Positions 15,522-24,392 of a DNA stretch of 42,859 bases are shown here, in pieces. Position 1 is the first letter of the stretch, and each line of letters opens with the position of its first letter. The position numbers and the translations under genes were made by a program. The stretch spans positions 1-42,859 of the forward strand of contig CANJLW010000036.1 in the NCBI GenBank assembly GCA_947475245.1, in the 5' to 3' direction. The stretch comes from Acetobacteraceae bacterium. GTDB taxonomy: Bacteria > Pseudomonadota > Alphaproteobacteria > Acetobacterales > Acetobacteraceae. The notes below the pieces were generated by a model. It searched no databases, was not told where the DNA came from, and saw only the letters and a list, made by a program, of their open reading frames with translations.

Positions 15522-18500
15522 ATGACCGGCAGAACCATATCCGGCACGCAACCACTACTGGTGACGCTGTCGGGCGCGGGCGACAATCCCGCAACCATCC
15601 TGTCCGACGGCGCGCTGACCTCCGGGCTTTACGGTTCCGCCGGAACCAGCTGGACCGTTACCAACGCGGGCAGCGTCGGCGGTTCCGGCGTTCAACTCGT
15701 CTCCGGCGGGCGGGTCGCCAACCAATCCGGCGGCACCATCGCAGGTACGCACGGTATTCGGATTTCCGGCGGCGCGGGAACCGTCGTTGCCTCCGGCGGC
15801 GTCACCGGCAGCAGCGATGCCATCATGCTCGCCGCGGGCTTCGCCAACCTGTTGCTGCTGAACCCCGATGCCGCCGTATCGGGCCTGGTGGACGGCGGCA
15901 ATACGATCGGCGCGACGGCGGCCAGCACGTTGGAGCTCGCCTCCGCCGCGGGCAGCGGCACAATTGCCGGCCTGGGATCGCAATTCGTCCATTTCAGCCG
16001 CATCGTCGTGGATACCGGGGCAACCTGGACCATCGGCTCCGCCAACCTCGGCGCCGGTTACACGATCACCAATCGCGGCTCGCTGACAAATGCCGGCACC
16101 CTGAACTCCGCCGTTACCCTTGGCGTGGGCGCGGTGCTGACCAACGCGGCGGGCGGAGTCATGACGCCGGACGCGGCCGCGGCGATCTATGGACCGACCG
16201 GAGGGGCCGCGACGGTCGTCAACGCCGGTTCCATCGGCAATGCCTCGGCCTATGGCATCGGCATCAACATGCGGGGCGGCGGCAGGGTCACCAACCTTAC
16301 CGGCGCGTCCATCGGGGGCTACAGCGGCATCTTCGTGTTGGCCGCCGCCGGCACCGTCACCAATGACGGCACGATCGGCAACAACGCGACCAGCGGCATC
16401 GGCGTGCACTTCGCCGCCGGCGGCGTGGTGACCAACAACAGCACCGGGCTGATCCGCGGCAATCGCGGCGTCAACGTCGCGGGCGCGGCGGGCACCATCG
16501 GGAACGCCGGCCTGATCCTGGGCAATACCGCCAGCGGCAGCGGCGTTTACCTGGGTGTCGGCGGGGCCGTTACCAACCAATCCGGCGGCACCATTGCCGG
16601 CTACGCCGGCGTCATCGCCCTCGGCAGCACCGGGACCGTCGTCAACGGCGGCCGCATCGCCGGGGCCGACGGAGGCCGAGCGGGCGTGGACCTGCGGGTT
16701 GGCGGGCAGGTTACGAATGTGGCCGGCGGCACGATCTCGGGCTTCAGCGGCATCTATGCCTTCGGCGCCGCCGGCACGGTCGTCAACGCGGGCGCGATCG
16801 CCGGCGGCACAAATGGTTCGGGCGTGCAGCTTGCCCAGTCCGGAGCGGTTACGAACCAAAGCGGCGGCACGATCGTCGGCGGGCTGTTCGGCGTCAATCT
16901 GACGGGCGGCGGCTCGGTCTCCAACCTCTCCGGCGGAACGATCTCCGGCGGCTACGGCGTCTACCTTCAGGCCGCCGCCGGGACGATCCTGAACGCGGGC
17001 AGCATCGGCGGTGTCTCCGCCGCCATTCGCTTCGCATCCGGCTATGCGAACCGGCTGATCGTCAATCCCGGCGCGGCGTTCTCCAGCGCGATTTCCGGCG
17101 GCAACACGATCGGTTCGGGCGTGATCAGCACGCTCGAATTCGGTTCCGCCGCCACGCACGGCACCGTCAGCGGTCTGGGCACGCAATTCGTCGATTTCCA
17201 GTCCGTGACGCTCGACGCCGGCGCTTATTGGGTGCTGACCGGGGACAATACGCTTCCGAGCGGCAGCAGCTTCACCAATAACGGCACGCTGAAACTGTTG
17301 AACGCCACGCTGACCGAAGCGGGCACGCTGACCAATAACGGCGTCATCCTGATCGATCCGTCGACGCTGACGGTCGGGGCGCTGAACGGCAGCGGCACGC
17401 TGACCATCGCCGCCGACAGTACGCTCGCCGTGCAGGGCGCTGTGTCCAGCGGCACGACGCTGGTGTTCGAGGGGTCGGGCACACGGCTGCGCCTCGGCAC
17501 CCCCGACGCCTTCGCGGGAACGCTGTCGGGATTTACCGACGACGACAGCATCGATCTGGCGGGGGTCGCGCCCGCGTCCGTCACCTTGTCCGGCGGCAGC
17601 CTGACCTTCGGCATGACCGGCGGCGGCACCGGGAGCATCGCGATATCGCCCGCCGTTTCCGGCACCTTCACCGCGACCTCCAACGGATCCGGCGGCGCGT
17701 TACTGACCGCGCTATGCTTCCTGGGCGGCACCCGGATCGCGACGCCGTCGGGGGAAATGACGGTCGAGGACCTGAAGGCAGGCGATCTCGTGCGCACCTG
17801 GGCAGGCGGCACGCGGCGGGTGACCTGGCTTGGGACCGGGCGCGTCCAGGCGCGCCCCGGTCGGCGCGACGCGGCCACGCCGGTGATCGTGCGCAGGCAT
17901 GCGATCGCGCAGAATGTGCCCTGTCGCGACCTGCATGTGACCAAGGGCCATTCGCTGTTCCTGGACGACGTGCTGATCCCCGTGGAGTTTCTGATCAATC
18001 ACCGCTCCATCCAATGGGACGATCGCGCGCGGGAAGCGCGGTTGTTCCACGTCGAACTGGATCGTCACGATATCCTGATCGCGGACGGCGCGCCGGCGGA
18101 GAGCTATCGCGACGACGGCAACCGCCGGCTGTTCGACAATGCCAATTCCGGCTGGGCGCTGCCGCCCCAGGAACCCTGCGCGCCCGTGCTGACCGGCGGC
18201 GCGATCGTGGATCGGGTCTGGCGTCGCTTGCTGGATCGCTCCGGCCACCGTCCGGGTCTGCCGGTGACACTCGACCCCGACCTGCATGTGCGCATCGACG
18301 GGCGGCGGATCGACCCTATCGACCGGGATAACGGTCGGTTTCGCTTCCGCCTGCCCCGAACATCGGGCGACGTGCGCATCGTCTCCCGTTCTGCCGCGCC
18401 GCAGGAACTGGGGTTGTCGCGCGATCCGCGCGCGCTTGGCGTGGCGATCGAGCGGATCGTCCTATGGCGGTTCGGCTGGCAACCTTTTGCCCTGGAAGCG

Positions 18501-18674
18501 GACGACCCCGGCCTGACGGACGGGTTCCATGGTTTTGAGCCGCTGGAATCCTGGCGCTGGACGGACGGCGACGCGGGTTTGCCGCCGTCTCTGTTGCGAC
18601 ACATCGACGACGGCTGCGTGCTGGAAGTATGTGTCCGCGCGACGGGGTCCTATGCGGAGCTGGAAGCCGCTTAG
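15522..18674 (+). CDS. Beta-helix repeat protein with C-terminal Hint domain
   Basis: This is a 1050-residue protein. Residues 1-630 hold many imperfect repeats of the form VTNQSGGTIAGxxGV...GTVVNAG, glycine/alanine/asparagine-rich and typical of autotransporter-like beta-helices. A linker with FTDDDSIDLAGV follows. A Hint (Hedgehog/intein, Hint_2) domain begins at Cys732 (LCFLGGTRIATPSGEM) and includes HVTKGHSLFLDDVLIPV. About 150 further residues follow the Hint core. No signal peptide and no beta-barrel translocator are present, so type I or another export route is likely if it is secreted. The ATG at 15522 lacks a recognisable Shine-Dalgarno sequence. The TAG stop lies in an inverted repeat. 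Such Hint proteins are common in Acetobacteraceae, but their role is unknown. Confidence 0.85.
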   Translation: MTGRTISGTQPLLVTLSGAGDNPATILSDGALTSGLYGSAGTSWTVTNAGSVGGSGVQLVSGGRVANQSGGTIAGTHGIRISGGAGTVVASGGVTGSSDAIMLAAGFANLLLLNPDAAVSGLVDGGNTIGATAASTLELASAAGSGTIAGLGSQFVHFSRIVVDTGATWTIGSANLGAGYTITNRGSLTNAGTLNSAVTLGVGAVLTNAAGGVMTPDAAAAIYGPTGGAATVVNAGSIGNASAYGIGINMRGGGRVTNLTGASIGGYSGIFVLAAAGTVTNDGTIGNNATSGIGVHFAAGGVVTNNSTGLIRGNRGVNVAGAAGTIGNAGLILGNTASGSGVYLGVGGAVTNQSGGTIAGYAGVIALGSTGTVVNGGRIAGADGGRAGVDLRVGGQVTNVAGGTISGFSGIYAFGAAGTVVNAGAIAGGTNGSGVQLAQSGAVTNQSGGTIVGGLFGVNLTGGGSVSNLSGGTISGGYGVYLQAAAGTILNAGSIGGVSAAIRFASGYANRLIVNPGAAFSSAISGGNTIGSGVISTLEFGSAATHGTVSGLGTQFVDFQSVTLDAGAYWVLTGDNTLPSGSSFTNNGTLKLLNATLTEAGTLTNNGVILIDPSTLTVGALNGSGTLTIAADSTLAVQGAVSSGTTLVFEGSGTRLRLGTPDAFAGTLSGFTDDDSIDLAGVAPASVTLSGGSLTFGMTGGGTGSIAISPAVSGTFTATSNGSGGALLTALCFLGGTRIATPSGEMTVEDLKAGDLVRTWAGGTRRVTWLGTGRVQARPGRRDAATPVIVRRHAIAQNVPCRDLHVTKGHSLFLDDVLIPVEFLINHRSIQWDDRAREARLFHVELDRHDILIADGAPAESYRDDGNRRLFDNANSGWALPPQEPCAPVLTGGAIVDRVWRRLLDRSGHRPGLPVTLDPDLHVRIDGRRIDPIDRDNGRFRFRLPRTSGDVRIVSRSAAPQELGLSRDPRALGVAIERIVLWRFGWQPFALEADDPGLTDGFHGFEPLESWRWTDGDAGLPPSLLRHIDDGCVLEVCVRATGSYAELEAA

Positions 18675-18723
18675 GGCTTGTTCAACAATAGTCGAGTCGA
18701 TCAACCGTGTTGAACAAGCCCTA
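18672..18723. repeat. Perfect 16-bp inverted repeat supplying the Hint-gene stop
   Basis: TAGGGCTTGTTCAACA (18672-18687) and TGTTGAACAAGCCCTA (18708-18723) are exact reverse complements with a 20-base spacer. The first TAG is the stop codon of the Hint gene. The GGGCTTGTTCAAC core flanked by TA looks like paired IS ends with the middle deleted (MITE-like). It could also end transcription. Confidence 0.7.
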
Positions 18724-18732
18724 GACTATTGT
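18685..18732. repeat. Overlapping alternative inverted repeat
   Basis: ACAATAGTC (18685-18693) pairs with GACTATTGT (18724-18732), and TTTT follows at 18733. It shares bases with the 16-bp repeat, so the two stems exclude one another in part. The T-run makes this the better plus-strand terminator. Confidence 0.5.
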
Positions 18733-18739
18733 TTTTGAA

Positions 18740-18784
18740 GGCAACTTCGCCGACGTGCAGATGCACTTATTTGTCGGCGTTGCC
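18740..18784. terminator. Compound hairpin between convergent genes
   Basis: CGCCGAC (18748-18754) pairs with GTCGGCG (18773-18779). Outside a 3-base bulge, GGCAA pairs with TTGCC. A small internal stem GTGC/GCAC also forms. It sits between the convergent Hint and glutaredoxin-DinB genes and may serve both, though no strong T-run adjoins it. Confidence 0.4.
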
Positions 18785-18792
18785 TTAACCCG

Positions 18793-19557
18793 TCAGCCGT
18801 CCCACACGCTGCTGGGCATCGGCAGTTTTTCGAACGCCGCGTCCGTCAGCGGTCCGTCCGGCGCGATGCCGGCCATGCCGAGGAGCATGTGCCACTGGCG
18901 AACGTGCTGACCGGAGTGCCAGGTGGTGCGTTCCAGGTATTCGTGCAGCAATTGCGGTCCGTAATAGGTTTGCACGACCTGCTTGCCGGATTGATCTGCC
19001 TGCGCCGCCCACCACGCCACCAGCCGACGACGCACGTCCTCGCCATAGGTCGCAATAGACGCGAAGCTTTGCATCTCCGCCGTCGGCCCGACCGCGAGCA
19101 TCTCGCCGGTCAATGCGGCGCCGGCCGCGACCTCCAGGAATGCCTCCGCGATGCGGAAGATGTGATGGCTCAGGATGCGATAGCTGCGCGGACGGTTCGG
19201 CACTTCGGTCAGCAAATGCGTATCCGGCATTTGCGGCACGATCCGCGCCGCCGTCGTCAGGAACAGGTCGAGCCGCTGGATCAACTGTCCCGGCGACAGC
19301 ACGGGGCCGGTTGCCTCGTTCAGGCCGAGAAATCGGACGACATGGCCGATGTTCTGCGCGAACACCCAATCGTCGCCGCGTGACAGGATCGGCACGGAGC
19401 GCGCGCCCAGGCGACGCAGTTCCGCCATCCCGGCGGCATCTTCAAGGACATTGATGGATTCGAACTCAATCGCACGGATCGAGAGAAACTCTTTGAGTTT
19501 CAGGCAGCTGGTTCAACCCGGCTGCCAGAAAGCCTTCAGTGGCGGCGTTTCGGCCAT
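18793..19557 (-). CDS. Glutaredoxin-DinB fusion with in-frame UGA at the CxxC (putative selenoprotein)
   Basis: Translation from the ATG at 19557 (AGGAA seven bases upstream) reads MAETPPLKAFWQPG, then UGA (19515-19513), then TSCLKLKEFLS and on to 18793. Counting the UGA as a residue gives 254 residues. Residues 1-80 are a glutaredoxin domain. The UGA is residue 15, the first position of its CxxC (U-T-S-C), and the cis-proline loop RSVPIL is intact. Residues about 85-254 resemble a DinB/YfiT helical bundle with a metal-type histidine set (SHHIFRIAEAF and TTWHSGQHVRQWH). The aldolase gene ends 51 bp upstream on the same strand. Nothing downstream of the UGA looks decayed. Selenocysteine is the favoured reading; a nonsense mutation, or initiation at the internal ATG 19428 (which would lose the redox site), are the alternatives. 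Confidence 0.75.
19485..19515 (-). promoter_or_regulatory. UGA with downstream hairpin (SECIS-like candidate)
   Basis: Twelve bases after the UGA the message forms a perfect 7-bp stem GAAACTC-AAA-GAGTTTC (19501-19485). The distance to the loop, 19-21 nt, is within the bacterial SECIS range. The apical loop AAA lacks the guanine usually needed at its start. A second stem, CUCGAU/AUUGAG with a CCGUGCG loop, lies at 30-48 nt after the UGA. Confidence 0.4.
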
Positions 19558-19608
19558 CGTATCATTCCTGTGTGTTCCCGGCGACATTCGCGCGGTCGGT
19601 GGCCCCGG

Positions 19609-20571
19609 TCAAGCCGGCATCGACCGTCGTTGGTGCGCCCGCCCGATCCGCGCCGCTTCTTCGCTATGCCCGGCGATCACGCGAACGCCCTCGTCAAGGC
19701 GCGCGACGATGTTGGCGGGGTTGCAGCCTTCCAGGAACGCGATCCCGTTGCGCCGACAGGCGGCCAGGACGCGATCCCGCGCGGCCTGCATGATCGGGGG
19801 ATACGGGTCGCGCATGATCTCGACATGGCCGAGCGACAGGCTCAGATCGCCGGGGCCCATTTCCGCGAAACCCAGACCGGGCACGGCGCAGATCGCCTCG
19901 GCATTGGCGATACCCTCGGGGCTTTCCAGCTTCACGCCCAACAGCAGCGCGCCATGCGGGTTCAGCGGCCAGGGATCGCACCGATCCATATAGGCATCCT
20001 GCGACAATCCCCAAATCGGCGCCGCCGTCGGTTCGGACCCGCGCCCGCGCGTGCCGATCCCCAGCAACGGGGTGCCGTCCGGCGAGAACCCGCCGCGCGG
20101 GGGGCGGATCGAACCGTTCAGGCGCTGTTCCGGGCTGGGGATGCCCGGATCGACTCCCCGCAAATGGTGCGGATAGCGGCAGGCTTCGACAAAGGCCCGC
20201 GTGGCGTCGACCGTTTCGGCCTGACAGAGCAGGATGCCATGCACGCCGCGACCGAGTATCTGGCGGAACTGCCAGGCGTTGAAGCGCACATTCGCCTCAT
20301 CCGTGCCGTTCACCGGGGCTTCGACGATTACCGCCGGGGTGCGATGGCCGGAACGGGTCGGCCCCGCATCGATCAGTCCGCGCATGTATTCGGCGAGGCC
20401 GGTCATGTCGAAGGCACCGTGCTCCATGCCGACATTGATGTAATCGGCCCAGGTTCCCGCGTCCGCCCGCCCCTGTTCATAGGTCAACACGTGCCCGGTA
20501 TGCGGGCCGTCGTAATAGATCGCCTGATCCTGGGCGAGCAGGTCGATGGCGCGATTGATCCCTTCGGTCAT
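19609..20571 (-). CDS. HpcH/HpaI aldolase family protein
   Basis: This 320-residue class II pyruvate aldolase-type enzyme would cleave or form a C-C bond next to a keto acid using a divalent metal. Visible marks are YINVGMEHGAFDMTGLAEYM, VIVEAPVN, RGVHGILLCQAE, and the metal/catalytic block LLGVKLESPEGIANAEAI with AEMGPGDLSLSLG. The middle region (about 150-215, with PRGGFSPDG) is longer than in small HpcH enzymes. The ATG at 20571 overlaps the hyuA stop in ATGA, so it is coupled to hyuA. A role in the breakdown of the hydantoinase-type product is inferred. Confidence 0.88.
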   Translation of the reverse strand: MTEGINRAIDLLAQDQAIYYDGPHTGHVLTYEQGRADAGTWADYINVGMEHGAFDMTGLAEYMRGLIDAGPTRSGHRTPAVIVEAPVNGTDEANVRFNAWQFRQILGRGVHGILLCQAETVDATRAFVEACRYPHHLRGVDPGIPSPEQRLNGSIRPPRGGFSPDGTPLLGIGTRGRGSEPTAAPIWGLSQDAYMDRCDPWPLNPHGALLLGVKLESPEGIANAEAICAVPGLGFAEMGPGDLSLSLGHVEIMRDPYPPIMQAARDRVLAACRRNGIAFLEGCNPANIVARLDEGVRVIAGHSEEAARIGRAHQRRSMPA

Positions 20572-22610
20572 GGCGTCGCGCCGTCCTGCACCGTGACATC
20601 CAGCCAGCCGCGCGCGTCGAAGCGACCCACATTGCCGGCGCGCAGCAGTACGGTGGTCGTGTCGGACTCCACGATCGCCGGTCCGCGCACGGTCTGATCG
20701 GCGGCCAGGGCGGCGAAGTCATAGACCGGGATATCCGTCCAGCCGCCGAGATGAACGCGACGGGTTCCCTTGGCGGACGCCGGGGCAGCGCCGACCGTGC
20801 CCATGCCGCCGGCGGCGGCGGGCGGCAGCCTGCCGATGACCGACAGGCGCGCGTTCACCAGCACAACATCCTGGTCGCGCAAGGCATAGGTGTAGAGCGC
20901 CTCATGCGCCCGGTGGAACGCTTCCTCGATGCTTGCGCCATCCTGCGCGACGTCGTCCAAGGGCACGGCGATTTCGAACACCTGTTCGCCATAGCGCATG
21001 TCGGCGGACCGACGCACCACGACCTCCCCATCGAACCAGGACAGTCTCTCGCGGCCCTCGCGCTCCATCTCGGCATAGGATCGTGCCAGCATCGCCATGT
21101 CGATCCCGCGCAACTGGCCCTGGCTGCGGGTCAATTCCACCCGCAAATCCGTATTCAACATGCCCCATGCCGACAGGACGGACGCCGCGACCGGCACAAC
21201 CACCCGCGCGATGCCGAGTTCCGCCGCGACGGCGGTCACGTGCAGCCCGGCGGCGCCGCCGAACGCCAACAGGGTAAAGCCGCGCGGATCGACGCCGCGC
21301 CGCACGGTGGCGACCCGCACGCCGTCGGCCATCCGGGTGTTCACCAAGCGATGGATGCCGCCGGCGGCATCCGCCACGCCGACGCCCAGCGCATCGGCCA
21401 GGCGCGTGACGGCGGCGGCGGAGGCATCGGCGTCCAGCGTCCGCCGCCCGCCGAGAAAATTCGTCGGGTCAAGATAGCCAAGGACCAGGTTGGCGTCGGT
21501 CACGGCGGGGGATGTCCCACCCAGACCGTAACAGGCCGGCCCCGGATCGGCGCCGGCGCTTTCCGGACCGACAGCCAGAAGCCCGGCTTTGTCGATCTTG
21601 CCCAGCGACCCGCCGCCGGCCCCCAATGTCACGATATCCAGACTGGGCAGCGCGATCCGCGCGCCGCCGACCGTCTTGCCGTCCGACAAGGTCGGCGCGC
21701 CATCGCGCACCAGGGCGATGTCCGTCGACGTGCCGCCCATGTCGAAAGCGATCAGGTTGCGCGCCACGCCCTCCCGCGCCAGGGCCACCGCCGCGGCGAC
21801 ACCGCCCGCCGGCCCCGACAGCGCCGTGCCCGCCGCGAGGCGAATGGCCTCCGCCACCGAGGCCACGCCGCCGTGCGACAGAATAACCAGCAATTCGCCG
21901 CCATACCCGGCATCGGCCAATCGCCGGGACAAACGACCCAGATAGTTTTCGATCACCGGCCCGACGGCGGCATTCGCGACCGTCGTCGAAAACCGCTCGA
22001 ACTCCTTGATCTGCGGCAACACGTCCGACGACGTGGTGACATAGGCGTTTGGCAGGCGCGCGCGGACGGCGGCGGCGGCCTCGATCTCGTGCGCCGGGTT
22101 ACGCCAGGCATGCAGGAAGCAGATCGCCACCGCCGGCACGTCCTCCCGCGCCAGATGGTCGATCGCCGCGTTCAGGGAGGCGCGATCCAGCGGCGTTTCC
22201 ACCGAACCGTCGCCGCGCATGCGTTCGCGGACGGACAGCCGCAGACCGCGCCGCACCAGCGGAACGGGCGGTGCCATGCGCAGATTATAGCGTTCCGGCT
22301 TCAGCCCTTCGCGCATTTCGATGACGTCGCGATGGCCTTCCGTGGTCAGCATGCCCACCCGCGCCGACTTGCCTTCCAACAGCGCGTTGGTCGCCGCCGT
22401 CGTACCGTGCACGATGCGCGCGGTCGTCCCCAGCAAGGCGGTGGCGGACAGCCCAAGGCGTTCCGCGGCCAGCGCGATCCCGTCCAGCACGCCGTCGGAT
22501 TGATCGGCCGGCGTGGTCGCGGCCTTCGCGACGACGGTCCGGCCGTCCGGGGTGGAGACGACGATGTCGGTGAATGTGCCGCCGACGTCGATACCGATTG
22601 TGTATGCCAT
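20568..22610 (-). CDS. hyuA: Hydantoinase A / oxoprolinase alpha-type subunit
   Basis: This 680-residue ATP-dependent amidohydrolase subunit has the actin-like ATPase start IGIDVGGTFTDIVV at 5-18 and HGTTAATNALLEGK. The second phosphate-binding region is LIAFDMGGTSTDIALV, followed by TLGAGGGSLGKID, GPACYG and the C-terminal hydantoinase A domain. Members are N-methylhydantoinases, 5-oxoprolinases or acetophenone/acetone carboxylases, and sequence alone does not separate these. With hyuB directly upstream it forms a heteromer. The genes are 48 bp apart. The length is normal. Confidence 0.92.
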   Translation of the reverse strand: MAYTIGIDVGGTFTDIVVSTPDGRTVVAKAATTPADQSDGVLDGIALAAERLGLSATALLGTTARIVHGTTAATNALLEGKSARVGMLTTEGHRDVIEMREGLKPERYNLRMAPPVPLVRRGLRLSVRERMRGDGSVETPLDRASLNAAIDHLAREDVPAVAICFLHAWRNPAHEIEAAAAVRARLPNAYVTTSSDVLPQIKEFERFSTTVANAAVGPVIENYLGRLSRRLADAGYGGELLVILSHGGVASVAEAIRLAAGTALSGPAGGVAAAVALAREGVARNLIAFDMGGTSTDIALVRDGAPTLSDGKTVGGARIALPSLDIVTLGAGGGSLGKIDKAGLLAVGPESAGADPGPACYGLGGTSPAVTDANLVLGYLDPTNFLGGRRTLDADASAAAVTRLADALGVGVADAAGGIHRLVNTRMADGVRVATVRRGVDPRGFTLLAFGGAAGLHVTAVAAELGIARVVVPVAASVLSAWGMLNTDLRVELTRSQGQLRGIDMAMLARSYAEMEREGRERLSWFDGEVVVRRSADMRYGEQVFEIAVPLDDVAQDGASIEEAFHRAHEALYTYALRDQDVVLVNARLSVIGRLPPAAAGGMGTVGAAPASAKGTRRVHLGGWTDIPVYDFAALAADQTVRGPAIVESDTTTVLLRAGNVGRFDARGWLDVTVQDGATP

Positions 22611-22658
22611 GCCCCGAATTTTTCCCCGTCGTCAGGTCGATACAATGCCGAGCGCGGC

Positions 22659-24317
22659 TTAGGTGAGAAGACCTTCGCGGCGATCGGCGTCGCGGTCGGC
22701 CTGGTCTCGTTTGGCGGGATCGCCCCAACCGCCGCCACCGCCGGACAGCACGTGGATCACGCTGCCGGTCGGCACCGGAACGTTGATTTCCTTGGTTTTC
22801 AGCTTGCGCGGTGCGGCGTCCGGCGCCAGCAGCGTGTAGTCGTGCGGCGCGCCGTCGCTGCCGCCGAGAATGCCGCGCGCGCCGTGTACCACGCCCTCTC
22901 CGGCGGTGTTGGCGACGCAATTGCCGGTGGCTTCTACCCGCAACCGCATGTCCCCGCCGTAGCCGCCGCGATGCGCGCCGTCGCCGGCCGAACCCGGCCG
23001 GTATTCATGGGTCTCGAACACCAGCGGGAACCGCGTTTCGGCGACCTCGATGGAGCCGAACTTGATCCCGCCGGCGGAATGCCATTCGCCGATGGTAGAG
23101 TATCCGTCGCCGGCGACCGAACCGCCGCCGCCGGGGCGCGCCTGAAACATATGCCAGATGAACCGACGCCCGGTGCGCGGATCGGTGCCGTTCAGCGCGA
23201 TCCGCATCCGCCGCCCCCAGCCGCCCATGGCGCGCTCCGGGCAGGCCGGCGCCAGCGCGACGATGATGGCCTCGATAATCTCGTTGGAACAATGGCTGGT
23301 GCACATCGTCACCGGCGCGCCCTCCCGCGCCCAGACGATGGTGCCTTCCTTCAACACGACCTTCAGCGGTCGGAACGCGCCCTCGTTCTTCGTGATATCG
23401 GGATCGAGCAGGAACGCGAAGGCCATCGACACCGCGGATTGCGTGTTGGCGTGGGACGAATTGACGAAGCCGGTCACCTGCGGGTCCGATTCCGTCAGAT
23501 CGACGGTGACGTCGCTGCCTTTCTTGGTCACCCGGGCGCGAATGACGATATCGGTCTTACCGAATCCGTCGTCGTCGAGCACCGCTTCGCCGTAATAATC
23601 CCCATCCGCCCAGGTCGCGACCGTTCCGCGCGCGTGGCGTTCGGCGGCATCGAGCATGGCATCGATCGACTCCGCCAGCACCGTCGCGCCGAATTCGGCG
23701 ATCACGGCATTCAGCCGCTGTTCCCCCAGTTTCGCCGATCCGATCTGCGCCGCCAGATCGCCGCGGAAATCGCGGGGATGGCGCACGTTCAGCGCCAGCA
23801 TTTCCAGCAAATCTTCCCGCAACACGCCGTTTTCCGTCAGCCGGATCGGCGGCAGTCGCAGGCCTTCGTGCCAGATTTCCGTCGCGGCCGGGTTATAGGC
23901 ACCGTGCGTCGCCCCGCCGATGTCGGAGTGATGCGCCCGGTTCACCGACCAGAACATGAGCTGCCCGCCATTCGGGGTGCCATCGGCGGCGGGTGCGAAG
24001 ACCGGAACGAAGATCGTCAGGTCCGGCAGATGCGAACCGCCGCGATACGGGTCGTTGAGCAGATAGATGTCGCCCGGCGAGGGATTGGGAAACCGTTCCG
24101 CATTGGCCTTCGCCGCCCAGGGCATCGCGCCGACATGCACGGGGATATGGTCCGCCTGCGCCACCAACCGGCATCGCGCATCGATCAACGCGATGGAAAA
24201 GTCGCGTGAGGAATTGAGGATTTGCGAATAGGCGGTGCGCAGCATCGCCTCTCCCATTTCCTCGGCGATGGCGTTCAGACGGTTCTGCAAAACCGCGACG
24301 GTGATTGGATCGGTCAT
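22659..24317 (-). CDS. hyuB: Hydantoinase B / oxoprolinase beta-type subunit
   Basis: This 552-residue protein is the partner of HyuA. Family marks are AVLQNRLNAIAEEMGEAMLR at the start, ILNSSRDFSIALID, HIPVHVGAMPWA, LLNDPYRGGSHLPD, RAHHSDIGG, the glycine-rich FQARPGGGGS and C-terminal LSGGGGGWGDP. The ATG at 24317 is preferred to a TTG at 24335. It follows the chromate transporter genes by 75 bp on the same strand. Together with hyuA and the aldolase it makes a catabolic unit for an unidentified cyclic amide or ketone. Confidence 0.92.
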   Translation of the reverse strand: MTDPITVAVLQNRLNAIAEEMGEAMLRTAYSQILNSSRDFSIALIDARCRLVAQADHIPVHVGAMPWAAKANAERFPNPSPGDIYLLNDPYRGGSHLPDLTIFVPVFAPAADGTPNGGQLMFWSVNRAHHSDIGGATHGAYNPAATEIWHEGLRLPPIRLTENGVLREDLLEMLALNVRHPRDFRGDLAAQIGSAKLGEQRLNAVIAEFGATVLAESIDAMLDAAERHARGTVATWADGDYYGEAVLDDDGFGKTDIVIRARVTKKGSDVTVDLTESDPQVTGFVNSSHANTQSAVSMAFAFLLDPDITKNEGAFRPLKVVLKEGTIVWAREGAPVTMCTSHCSNEIIEAIIVALAPACPERAMGGWGRRMRIALNGTDPRTGRRFIWHMFQARPGGGGSVAGDGYSTIGEWHSAGGIKFGSIEVAETRFPLVFETHEYRPGSAGDGAHRGGYGGDMRLRVEATGNCVANTAGEGVVHGARGILGGSDGAPHDYTLLAPDAAPRKLKTKEINVPVPTGSVIHVLSGGGGGWGDPAKRDQADRDADRREGLLT

Positions 24318-24392
24318 GGGGCGAGATGGTGGCAAATCTCGCGCCCCAGGGGAATGGGGGGATCAACCCAAAACTCAGCCCGCGCGGGTTGG

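Noticed and set aside
15640..17060. Regular repeats that might suggest a CRISPR or tandem DNA array
   Set aside because: The repeats are imperfect, vary in spacing and stay in one reading frame; they encode beta-helix turns.
15555..17186. 543-codon frame on the minus strand
   Set aside because: Antisense to the repetitive half of the Hint gene; its repeats only mirror that gene.
20751..24209. 1152-codon open frame on the plus strand
   Set aside because: It is antisense to hyuA and hyuB, which have full family motifs. The His/Arg/Gly-rich translation is typical of the shadow frame of a GC-rich gene.
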